Shown here piece after piece: positions 33,103-40,813 of a stretch of DNA of 64,000 nt. The stretch is from Saprospiraceae bacterium (GTDB taxonomy: Bacteria; Bacteroidota; Bacteroidia; Chitinophagales; Saprospiraceae). Under the pieces are notes generated by a model. That model worked only from the letters and a program-made list of their open reading frames with translations, did not search any database and had not been told where the DNA came from. The first letter of the stretch is position 1; every line of letters starts with the position of its first letter. Location: the NCBI GenBank assembly GCA_958295895.1, contig CATQHI010000003.1, positions 248,001-312,000 on the forward strand. The letters are read 5' to 3'. The position numbers and the translations under genes were made by a program.

Positions 33103-33929
33103 TCAATCGTCCGCCTCCGCGGCAAAAGCCACGGCCTGCTGCGCATCCAGGGCGGCCAGGCGCTCGACCAGGGCTGCCCGAATCTTGGCGTAGGCCCCGC
33201 GCCCAAGCGTTAGCCGCCGCGGAGCCGGACTTTGGTCCACGGAATGGAGCATGGCGTCCACCATTTTAGCCGGGTCACCGTTTACGGTAAAGCTGCCGTC
33301 TCCAATACCGCGCCGGACGGCGCCGGCGGGTGTGGCCTCGTACACGGTCAGGGGGGTCGCGTGGATCAGGCCGCTGCCGAAGCTCGTGCGGGCCGGGCCG
33401 GGCTCGACCAGCGTAAACTCGATGCCGAACGGCGCGACTTCTTGAGCCACGGCCTCTACGAAGCCCTCAATGCCCCACTTGGTGGCGTGGTAGTAGCTAA
33501 AATTGGGGTAAGTAATCTGCCCGCCCTCCGACGAGAGTTGCAGCACGCGCCCGCCACCCTGAGCCCGCAGGTGGGCAGCGCGGCGCGGATAACTTGAATC
33601 GAGCCGGTTAGGTTAGTGTCCAGCTGCTGCTGAATCTGGTCGTCGTCGCTTCTTCGCCCGCGCCGAACAGGGCGTAAGCGGCGTTGTTGACGACGACGTC
33701 GATACGACCCAACTCGGCAAAGGCCTGGTTTATTACGCGGCGCACGGCGGCGGTATCGGTCACGTCCAGTGGAGCTACCCAGAGCAGGTCGCCGTACTGC
33801 GCCTTCAAGTCGTTAAGCACGTCGGGTTGGCGCAAGGTAGCGGCGACCCGTGCGCCACGGGCCAACAGTTTTTCGGTTAACAACCGGCCGAAGCCGGAGG
33901 AGGTACCCGTGATAAACCACGTTTTTCAT
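33103..33929 (-). pseudogene. SDR family oxidoreductase with several frameshifts
   Basis: Joined over the frameshifts the gene reads MKTWFITGTSSGFGRLLTEK, VVVNNAAYALFGAGEEAT, DDQIQQQLDTNLTGSIQVIR, LQLSSEGGQITYPNFSYYHA and TKWGIEGF to a stop at 33103: a complete SDR with all motifs. A 5-A run after the ATG (33919-33926 area) puts the cofactor loop out of frame, and two more shifts lie near 33650 and 33560. Operator module 33953-34018 and an AraC pseudogene precede it. Confidence 0.82.
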
Positions 33930-33952
33930 AAGACTATTGGTTAAGTATGCCA

Positions 33953-34018
33953 CAAAGGTCACGGTGTCAAGCAGCATTTGGCTAACGCCAGGACAAACCA
34001 ATACTGACGCCAATCAAA
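33953..34018 (-). promoter_or_regulatory. AraC-SDR operator/promoter module, copy 5
   Basis: Reverse strand: TTTGATT (34012-34018), 14 bp with TCAGTATTGG, TTTGTCC (33991-33997), 30 bp, GACCTTTG (33953-33960), 23 bp before the SDR pseudogene start. The AraC pseudogene stop TGA (34014-34016) is in the first half-site. Preserved although both neighbouring genes are dead. Confidence 0.65.
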
Positions 34019-34891
34019 TCTTCCGCAGGGACGAGGGCGTATAGCCGACCACCCGCCGGAAAAGCTGGGCAAAATGCGTGGGCTCGTCAAAGCCCAGGCA
34101 GTAGCTGATTCGACTGATGGGCCAGTCGGTATGCAGCAGTAAGGTGCGGGCCTCCTGCACCAGGGCGCTCAGCCAGCAGTTGGGTAGTGGTTTTACCCGT
34201 GGCTGCCTTCAGCACCCGGTTGAGGTAGTTGACATGCACGGCCAGGCGGTCGGCGAAATCAGCCGGGGTGCGCAGGTGCAGGCGCCGGGCCGGAGTGACA
34301 ATGGGATACTGGCGGGCCAGCAGCGCGTGGAATGCGGCTACAAGCGCTCCGGACCACTTGTCGCGCGCAGCACCTGTGAGGGCGCAAATTTCAGTGCCCC
34401 GTGGATGCATGTCATCAGGTAATGGTACAGTAATTCGTCCTTGGCGGGGTAGTCGGAATCCTGCTCCACCAGCATCTGCTCGAATAAGCGGGCTAAACTG
34501 GGCGTGCTGGGCCGGCGTAAGGCGAAAAAGCCGGGCCGGTCGGGCGCGAAAACGGCCCAGTCGGCGGGCTGCACGAGCGTGCGGGTGGGCACAAATCCTT
34601 CGTAAAAACGCAGCAGTACCCGTGGCAGGTAGCTGCGTCGGGCAGCTCCCATGCGTAGGGTACCTGTGTATTGGTAAACACCAGCGCGGGTTCCGCGGAG
34701 GCCAGTTCCAGGCGCTGGTCGGCGTAGTGGTAGGTAGCGGGCCCGAAGCTCAGGGTGACTTTAAAAAAATCCTTGCGGCTGTAGACGCCCATCAGCTCAA
34801 AATCGGAGAGGAAATCTTCCAGTCGCCACGCCCGAAAGTGCCCCCCGGTCGGCCAGTTTAGCACCGGGCCGCTGCGCGGGCTTATCAGCAT
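34014..34891 (-). pseudogene. AraC family regulator with several frameshifts
   Basis: Pieces in three frames: HFRAWRLEDFLSDFELMGVY, YHYADQRLEL and NTQVPYAWEL from the start; then FFALRRPSTPSLARLFEQML; then FADRLAVHVNYLNRVLKAAT and GKTTTQLLAER; finally TDWPISRISYCLGFDEPTHF and a TGA at 34014. Together they cover a full member of the local AraC family. At least three frame changes (near 34640, 34400 and 34165) make it non-functional. Confidence 0.8.
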
Positions 34892-35029
34892 AATAGTCAG
34901 TCAATTTTAGCTGGTGAATCATTTTAAAATGGGGTTTTTTCGCCTGGGCAAATATAAGCCATATAACTTTTAGCGGCTAGCTACCAGCTTTGTTCTGTTT
35001 AACAGCATTTTAGGAGGCCGGCGGGAATG

Positions 35030-35250
35030 ACCAGGCAGGAGCGGGCTTTTTCTGGAGGCCGGCCGCATTGCCCAGGAGGTCGGCTTCATCGCACAGGGAG
35101 TTTTCCGGGTCTGCTACTTCGACCGCGCGAGCGCGGAAATCACCACTTACTTTTTGGAAGAAAACAACTTTGTGGTGAATCCGCAAAGCTACCGGTACCG
35201 GCCTGCCCTCCACCAAGTACGTGCAGGCCGTGACCGAAGCCCAGGCCCCA
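35030..35250 (+). pseudogene. Crp/Fnr family regulator, internal remnant
   Basis: One forward frame reads LEAGRIAQEVGFIAQGVFRV, CYFDRASAEITTYFLEENNF and VVNPQSYRYRPA, collinear with residues about 40-95 of the intact Crp/Fnr protein at 18660-19256. The start, the rest of the sensor domain and the DNA-binding domain are missing. Confidence 0.7.
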
Positions 35251-35376
35251 AGCAGTTACACCCCTAACCTCACGTTACGCTACAATTTTGTAGCCATTTG
35301 GGAATTAGAGGATATGCATGCTATTTTCAGACCGCGCCCTTGCGCGAGGATTGTCTGAAGATTCGTATATTCTAGG

Positions 35377-36400
35377 ATGGATGTTACAAAAATAATCACC
35401 AACGACCGTCAACTACAGGCTCTTACGAGTTTGAACCCGTCGGAGTTCCAGGAGCTTCTACCAATTTTCACCCACCGCTTTGAGCAGAAGTACAAGCATT
35501 TCGGCATGACGGGTAAAAGAAGGAAAAAGCCCCTTAGCGTTAGAGCAATCACTAGTCCCACTAAGACGCTGCCAGGAACAATTGACAAATTACTGTTTAT
35601 CCTGTACCATTTCAAAATCGATGCCATTCAGTTTGCCGAAGCAGCTTTCTTCGAACTTAGCCAGAGTCAAACCAGCCGGTGGATTAAGTACTTGCAACCG
35701 GTACTACAGCAAACGATTGTCGATCTACACCTGCACCCCGCCAGGAATTTAGACGAGTTAATCCGATTATTCAGAAACCGACAACGGTCCGCGTCGGTGG
35801 TGGATAAGCCAGCAGCCAGAACGCTCCATGCCGACGCTACCGAGCGTGAGATCAGCCGTAACGTAGACTACGAAGCCCAGCGCTATGACTACTCGGGCAA
35901 GCAGGGTAAGCACTGTGTGAAGAACACTGTGTGAAGAACACTGTGTGAAGAACACTGTGATCAACGATGAATTTCAGTTTATTCACTTCTTAGGATATAC
36001 CCATCGGGGTGCTATTCACGACAAAAAGCTTCTGGAAGAAGAACTGCCTCACTTGAACTACGGGGTATTTGCTGAACTTTGGTTTACAAAAGATTCCGGA
36101 TATCAAGGATACCTACCCGGTGGAGTGCACTGCATGCAACCATACAAGAAAAGAAGAGGCATGCTGCGCACAGCAATGCAAAAGGAATTTAATACCTGGC
36201 TTGCATCAATACGCGCAGTATCGGAAAACACGATTGGCAGCCTAAAGAAGTTACGAGGTTTAAAGCATAAACGCAGACGGTTCAGATTAAAACAGACTGA
36301 CTTGAGCGCCCTGATCGCGGCAGGGCTACATAATTTGCGGGTAAGCCGCCGCCAAACAACCTACGAATCGGGACTTGCTCGTGTACGCGCGAACTTGTAA
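35377..36400 (+). pseudogene. IS5-type transposase, split by a tandem repeat
   Basis: The first part (35377-35934) carries the N-terminal helix-turn-helix (KLLFILYHFKIDAIQFAEAA, SQTSRWIKYLQPVL) and ends in YDYSGKQGKHCVKNTV. The second (35945-36400) continues KNTVINDEFQFIHFLGYTHR, DSGYQGYLPG and ENTIGSLKKLRGL, containing the last catalytic Glu. With one copy of the 14-bp unit at 35911 the two parts would form one DDE frame; the two extra copies (28 bp) shift it. Confidence 0.85.
35911..35959 (+). repeat. 14-bp tandem repeat (3.5 copies) inside the IS5 transposase
   Basis: Three exact copies of CACTGTGTGAAGAA plus a partial CACTGTG. Relatives of the encoded protein would need one copy plus the partial (KHCVKNTVIN). 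It is a slippage-type expansion; 14 is not a multiple of 3, so each copy changes frame and three more copies would be needed to return. Confidence 0.9.
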
Positions 36401-36441
36401 AATTCTTATGCATATCCTCTATTACTCAACTCTTTTCATCC

Positions 36442-36987
36442 CTACTCCCCCACCAATTTGCTGAGGGTATACGTATCCAAAAAGGCATCCACTGCTATAA
36501 TCTTTCCGCTATCGCCAAACCTGAGTTTCCAGGCATATTCGTTTAGGTAAGGGTCGCCGTTGACGGCGGTAGCGGCCCCCTTCCACTGCAACCATACCAC
36601 ATCTCCGGATGCATTAATGTCGATAAGCTCGGGCTTTATGCTAGTGCTTAAGTAGTCATTTATCGGGACTACCGCCTTGTCAATGAATTCCTGCTTCCCG
36701 CGGTACACCCCCGAAAAAGGGGCCCTCCCGGTTACCTGCCAGACCATGTTTTCGTCCAGCAAATCAAAAAGGCTTCCTTTTTCCTCGACCCAGTCATCAA
36801 ACGCGCGTTCGACAATTTTTCGATTTTTGTCCGTTGTCCCGTCGTTCATTGATGTGATATCGTTTCGTTCTTCATCGCGTAAGTCAAGTGTCACCGTTTT
36901 GGAATCGTCCCCTTGGGATGCTTTCTTTTCGCAGGCCGAAAGCGCGCAGACGCTTAGTACCAGCGCGATCTTGATATTATTCTTCAT
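36442..36987 (-). CDS. NTF2-like lipoprotein
   Basis: 181 residues. Lipobox CALSAC (Cys19). Mature part VERAFDDWVEEKGSLFDLLD, ENMVWQVTGRAPFSGVYRGK and VVWLQWKGAATAVNGDPYLN matches the NTF2-like lipoprotein at 14092-14619 segment by segment, though codon use is more AT-rich. It is the last gene behind an Atu4866 gene (10 bp gap), so they are co-transcribed. Function unknown; see the duplicated-group finding. Confidence 0.82.
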   Translation of the reverse strand: MKNNIKIALVLSVCALSACEKKASQGDDSKTVTLDLRDEERNDITSMNDGTTDKNRKIVERAFDDWVEEKGSLFDLLDENMVWQVTGRAPFSGVYRGKQEFIDKAVVPINDYLSTSIKPELIDINASGDVVWLQWKGAATAVNGDPYLNEYAWKLRFGDSGKIIAVDAFLDTYTLSKLVGE

Positions 36988-36997
36988 AGAATTGATT

Positions 36998-37363
36998 TTA
37001 TTGCTCGCTTTTGTAAAGGATCATCCCGCCATGGTACAGTACACCATCCTTAAAATCCCCATCGGCAGTAAAGCCGGTGTCGTCCTTGTACTCGATATGG
37101 TTGCCCTCCACCCAGTAGATGCCTTGATAGGCGCTTTCCCGATCGCCGCGAGCTTCGTCGTAACGACCATCGGGCAGTAGATGGTGACGGATACGACCGT
37201 CTTCGGTTACCCACAGGCCTACGTACGCTCCGGTCTCTTCGATCGTTTCTTTGATTTCCATTTCTTTGCTTTCTTTATCAAGACTGTCTGTTTGACCGTA
37301 GCAGCTCGCACACAAGGGGAAGACTAGTAAAAAAAGTAGCCTGAAGGAATTTGTCCTACTCAT
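36998..37363 (-). CDS. Secreted Atu4866-domain protein
   Basis: 121 residues. Hydrophobic N-terminus (LLFLLVFPLCASCYGQ) that can serve as a signal peptide, possibly with a lipid-modified Cys. Residues about 45-118 are the Atu4866 domain (YVGLWVTEDGRIRHHLLPDG, DDTGFTADGDFKDG, VLYHGGMILYK), almost the same as the N-terminal domain of the fusion protein at 14746-15516. Upstream of and 10 bp from the NTF2-like lipoprotein gene. Confidence 0.83.
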   Translation of the reverse strand: MSRTNSFRLLFLLVFPLCASCYGQTDSLDKESKEMEIKETIEETGAYVGLWVTEDGRIRHHLLPDGRYDEARGDRESAYQGIYWVEGNHIEYKDDTGFTADGDFKDGVLYHGGMILYKSEQ

Positions 37364-37616
37364 AACTTTCTCGTTTAAAATGTGATCTTATAGTTGAATA
37401 TACCATCGGTGGTATAATTATAAACTCCCCCGTAAGTGCTTATGCTGGGGGGACTGTTCCCCGGGGTGCCGTATCGGTGTAGATAGCCGTGTGATGGCAC
37501 GTATCGGTAACGGTCTGTGTGTTTTAATCGGCCCGGGGCGAATGGTGAATTCGCAGACCACCGCAAGCCAAGCCAAACCCAGCAATGGGTGGTAGGTGCT
37601 CCCGGCGGTAGTTACG
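37364..37616. other. Intergenic region with a possible protein tail
   Basis: About 250 bp between the Atu4866 and SDR genes. The reverse strand has an open stretch ending GVYNYTTDGIFNYKITF at 37378, which looks like the end of a beta-rich protein but has no recognisable start. Nothing else seen. Confidence 0.35.
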
Positions 37617-38321
37617 CTACCAGGCCCACTCCATGTTTTTGTAGTCGAGGTACAGGTTCTTTTTAGATTCCATATTCCTGAGCACTACCGCATACACCCC
37701 GTCAATGCTTTCAGCAACGGATATTTCCGCCGATACTGTTCCGTCCAGTGTCCCCATCTCCGTGGCTACCCAACCGGGATGAATGTGCAAGACCGTAATG
37801 TTCTTCCGGTTGAATTCCGAGAAGAGGCCACGCGCCATAATGTTGAGGCCGGCTTTAGACGCTCGGTATAGCTCCAACCCTCCTTCGATGTTCCTGTCTA
37901 CGCTGCCGCGGTGAGAAGACATAAAACAGAGTGTGCCCCTGTCCTTCAACCGGTCCATCAGCCTGCGGGCCAGGCGGATAGGGCCAATCGTGTTGGTCAT
38001 AAAGAGCTGATGTAGCTCAGCATCGGTCACCTCAGCGGCTGATTGGTGTAACGGGCCCCATACTCCGGCATTCATGTAAATGATATCAAAGGAGGTACTC
38101 TCGGGTAGCTTTTCGCAAAAGGTGACTACGGAGTCGTTTTGGATCGTATCGAGAAACATAACAGTCAACGCCCCGCCGAATGCTTCCCGCAACTTATTTA
38201 TTTCTTGCTGGTCGTCGGTTTCCCGCACCGTCGCGGTAACCCGCCAATCGTTGTCGAGAAATTTTCGGGTTAATGCCAACCCCAATCCTTTGTCAGTTCC
38301 CACGATCAAAATACTTCTCAT
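37617..38321 (-). CDS. SDR family oxidoreductase
   Basis: 234 residues. Cofactor loop IVGTDKGLG (about 6-14, with G-T-D-K instead of the usual T-G-A-S/T), MNAGVWGP near 82, Ser in CFMSSHRG and Tyr/Lys in YRASKAGLN. C-terminal HIHPGWVATEMG is typical of sniffer-like/C-factor SDRs. More AT-rich than the SDRs of the first 34 kb. Operator module 38374-38438 precedes it, but no AraC gene does. Confidence 0.86.
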   Translation of the reverse strand: MRSILIVGTDKGLGLALTRKFLDNDWRVTATVRETDDQQEINKLREAFGGALTVMFLDTIQNDSVVTFCEKLPESTSFDIIYMNAGVWGPLHQSAAEVTDAELHQLFMTNTIGPIRLARRLMDRLKDRGTLCFMSSHRGSVDRNIEGGLELYRASKAGLNIMARGLFSEFNRKNITVLHIHPGWVATEMGTLDGTVSAEISVAESIDGVYAVVLRNMESKKNLYLDYKNMEWAW

Positions 38322-38373
38322 ATCTTTTTTGTTTAATTTAAATTCGGTTAGCGCAAGTACGATTAATGCCCCA

Positions 38374-38438
38374 TAAAGGTCTTACCAGAAGCAAGCTTTC
38401 TACTAGCCCTAATCAAACCAATACTATCGATAATCAAA
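38374..38438 (-). promoter_or_regulatory. AraC-SDR operator/promoter module, copy 6
   Basis: Reverse strand: TTTGATT (38432-38438), 14 bp with ATAGTATTGG, a second identical TTTGATT (38411-38417), 29 bp, GACCTTTA (38374-38381), 52 bp before the SDR start. The two half-sites are perfect repeats, making this the best copy by sequence. No intact AraC gene lies directly upstream. Confidence 0.7.
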
Positions 38439-38513
38439 CAATAGTTGCTACGGCGATAGTCCGCCGGCCCCAGCCTGGGCAAGTTCGGAGTCCTGCTATC
38501 ACCCCGGCCGCGC

Positions 38514-39506
38514 TTATTCCCCCCGGGTGCCTCCGGGCCGGGTGGCCGCGCCGTCGGTGGTGATCACCGTTTGCCCGGCCAGGTTACGTCTCTGCAACCC
38601 CTGCGCTCGGTAGTCACTCACCAGCGCATTGATTTGTGAGAGACTCTTCTCCTGGTCCTTCACGAACAGGACCCAGTCCACCTGCATAGTGGTAGTGCGG
38701 TTGGCCGTGCTCTCGCCTATTTGACTGACGCCACCCTCAGAAATAATCCAGTTGGCGAAGGCAATTTGCATGGGAGCGCGCGGATACACCGGCAGGCCCG
38801 CCTGGGTTTCGTTGTCCGTCACGGACTGCGCCCCCAGGTAAGTATCATCGATCCAGTACTTGACGTTCACGCCATCCGTGCAGGAAGCAATGAAGGTGTG
38901 CCAGCCCGCCCACGATGTATCTGAGTGGAAGTAGGTCTTATAAGGTCTCCATGGCTCGGTCTGGTACTTGTGGTACGAGGTGGTATACAGAACCGGCTTA
39001 TCCGGCGATAGGCCCCACTTGTCCGAGGCCAGGTACTCGACAATGTCCAACTCGCTGTACTTGCTGCCGTCGTCGGCCAGGCTAGAGCTCACGATGGTGT
39101 AAAACGTCTGCACGTTGCCATCCGAGTACTTACTCGGTAGATCGCTCAAGCACACCCGGGCGGCGTAGGTACCCGTGAAGTACTCAAAGCTGTTTTCTAT
39201 TCGGGCATTCGTGACGGCTCTGGTCGTGCCATTCACCGTGGCACTCACCGTCATCAGTTTGTTGCTGGCATCATCCGGGTCAGTAACAAACCCGATGTTG
39301 TCCCTGCGGTACGTAGCCCCCTGGGGCGGTCCGCTACGGCCATCGACGATGCTCCATTTGTTGAAGTTGAGCAATTGGCTATCGTTGACCCCAGTATAGG
39401 TGAAATCATCAAACGTGATGACTTGTCCGTAGCTGGCACCGCAACAAACGAAGTAGAGCAATACTAATGCGGCTAACTTGCGTAAAGAATGAATTTTCGT
39501 CTGCAT
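38514..39506 (-). CDS. GH16-like secreted glycoside hydrolase
   Basis: 330 residues. Signal peptide (LAALVLLYFVCCGASYGQ). The jelly-roll core contains FTGTYAARVCLSDLPSKYSD, then SELDIVEYLASDKWG, which fits the GH16 catalytic motif E-x-D-x-x-E (E-L-D-I-V-E), followed by SWAGWHTFIASCTDGVNVKY and YWIDD. GH16 enzymes are endo-acting on beta-1,3/1,4-glucans or galactans. The last 60 residues do not resemble the domain. It lies near the SusCD operon but on the other strand. Confidence 0.78.
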   Translation of the reverse strand: MQTKIHSLRKLAALVLLYFVCCGASYGQVITFDDFTYTGVNDSQLLNFNKWSIVDGRSGPPQGATYRRDNIGFVTDPDDASNKLMTVSATVNGTTRAVTNARIENSFEYFTGTYAARVCLSDLPSKYSDGNVQTFYTIVSSSLADDGSKYSELDIVEYLASDKWGLSPDKPVLYTTSYHKYQTEPWRPYKTYFHSDTSWAGWHTFIASCTDGVNVKYWIDDTYLGAQSVTDNETQAGLPVYPRAPMQIAFANWIISEGGVSQIGESTANRTTTMQVDWVLFVKDQEKSLSQINALVSDYRAQGLQRRNLAGQTVITTDGAATRPGGTRGE

Positions 39507-39587
39507 GACCTGGCGTTGATGTGATATGGTGAGGTGGTCGGGTTAAATGGGACAGTTTTGAAAAGGAGTTTTGCTAAGATGACGGGT

Positions 39588-39940
39588 TTAGTTCCGTAGC
39601 GGGAGTTTCTCTGGTCTAGCCCCGTAAAAGACTCCGGAGGGGGCTGGAGCAAAGAAAACGTGTACTACCGCGTTTTTGAAGCGGCTGAAGAGCGACTCGG
39701 CTTGGGCATTGTCGTAGTGGTTGTCGCGGCGCGTCCTGCTGGACCGATGGCCGGCCGCCGTCAGCCGCTGGCGAAAAGCAATCGAACTGTACTGGCCGCC
39801 CCCATCGGAGTGAACGATGAGTTCGTCGCCGGGGTCACCCAGCGGTAGTAGGCCGAGCGTGGTAGGTCCATCGCGGCACAGAGCAAGCTTAGCGGATGGT
39901 GCCGACGCTGCTGGTGAATGAACTGCATACGGTCTAGTCG
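39588..39940 (-). pseudogene. IS3 family transposase OrfB, internally deleted
   Basis: The reverse strand starts with FIHQQRRHHPLSLLCAAMDL and PRSAYYRW (N-terminal helix-turn-helix of OrfB), then jumps to ELIVHSDGGGQYSSIAF and DNAQAESLFSRFKNAV, the second Asp and the Glu of the DDE triad, ending at TAA 39588-39590. The region with the first Asp is deleted. Confidence 0.75.
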
Positions 39941-40218
39941 GTCTGGCTGAAAATGCGCAAGGCTTTTTTTAGAATGTCGATCTCCTGTTCGCGGGCCTTG
40001 AGCTGCTTGGTCAGTCGCTTGACTTCCTCCAGCATCGCCGCCGGTTGTTTAGCCTGGGACTTCCAGTTGTGCAGCAGACTGGACTTTACCCCCAGCGACT
40101 CCACCAGTTCAGTCACCGACGTGCCGCGCTCGAGTTGTTTGACGGCTTCGGCCTTGAAGTTGGCGTCGTAGCGCCGGTAGGCGCGCCTGCCCGGTTTGGT
40201 GAATTTTTTTGCTTCCAT
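39934..40218 (-). CDS. IS3 family transposase OrfA
   Basis: 94 residues. YRRYDANFKAEAVKQLERGT, VTELVESLGVKSSLLHNWKS and a C-terminal coiled coil (EEVKRLTKQLKAREQEIDIL) are the standard OrfA of IS3-type elements (helix-turn-helix plus leucine-zipper). OrfB behind it is deleted, so the element cannot move alone. Its upstream end has cut the alcohol dehydrogenase gene at about 40265. Confidence 0.88.
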   Translation of the reverse strand: MEAKKFTKPGRRAYRRYDANFKAEAVKQLERGTSVTELVESLGVKSSLLHNWKSQAKQPAAMLEEVKRLTKQLKAREQEIDILKKALRIFSQTD

Positions 40219-40264
40219 AGTCGGGAGAATCTACAAAGTTTTTGTGTCCCCCCTGGGAAGACCA

Positions 40265-40606
40265 TCTCAGAGCAAACTGGCTGGCTTTGGCCGCGCAGTA
40301 CTCGGCGTAGCTGCCATCGCCGGGGAAATTGGGTACCCCGTACACGGCATCGCCTTTTTGCAGCCCGCTCACCGCGCTGCCGACCTCCGCCACCACGCCG
40401 GCCGCATCCCAGCCCAGGGTCAGCGGCAAGTTAAACAGCGACCTCATGGCGTCATTGCTACCTTTCCGAATACCCCAGTCGACCGGGTTGACGCCGCTGG
40501 CAACCACCTTAACTAAAATCTCATCCGGTGCCGGCACCGGGCGCGCCACGTCTTCTACTTGCAGGACCTCGGAGCCGCCAAAGGTCTGAATCCTGACTGC
40601 CTTCAT
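40265..40606 (-). pseudogene. Zinc-type alcohol dehydrogenase/quinone oxidoreductase, 5' part only
   Basis: From ATG 40606: MKAVRIQTFGGSEVLQVEDV, then LVKVVASGVNPVDWGIRKG, LPLTLGWDAAGVVAEVG and GDGSYAEYCAAKASQFAL, the N-terminal GroES-like half of an MDR-family quinone oxidoreductase. After AAKASQFAL the reading enters the IS3 relic. The nucleotide-binding half is not found on the other side of the IS, so insertion was followed by a deletion. It has a well-formed promoter region (40642-40701). Confidence 0.82.
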
Positions 40607-40641
40607 AACGAATTTGTTGGTTTGGTTGGTTGATGATGGCA

Positions 40642-40701
40642 CAAAGGTCGCCCCGGCTTACCCGGCAGCGTTAGCCAAAATGCCGGTTGTGTTAGCCAAA
40701 A
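40642..40701 (-). promoter_or_regulatory. Promoter region of the dehydrogenase remnant with 21-bp spaced direct repeat
   Basis: Reverse strand: TTTTGGCTAAC occurs twice (40691-40701 and 40670-40680), exactly 21 bp apart, followed after 20 bp by GACCTTTG (40642-40649). The box and the 21-bp period are the same as in the seven AraC-SDR modules, but the half-site sequence and the 20-bp gap differ. Possibly the site of a related AraC protein with another specificity. Confidence 0.55.
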
Positions 40702-40813
40702 GGACGGAGCGTTGTGGTTCACAACTGAGTAATTTTGACCTGCCTGAAATGCATCAATGTCCCATCACAGACCACTGTTGTGCTACACCGTCAACTTGAT
40801 TTTCACCGGACTA

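Larger units (their letters stand above)
35307..36420 (+). mobile_element. IS5-type insertion sequence, 1114 bp
   Basis: Inverted repeats AGAGGATATGCAT at both ends (35307-35319 and 36408-36420) and a 3-bp direct repeat ATT on each side (35304-35306, 36421-36423). The transposase type and the 3-bp duplication fit the ISL2/IS1031 groups of the IS5 family. The transposase is broken by a 14-bp tandem repeat expansion, so the element is not autonomous. Confidence 0.85.

Noticed and set aside
35911-35959. Short repeat array as a CRISPR
   Set aside because: Units are directly adjacent 14-mers without spacers, inside a transposase gene, and no cas genes occur.
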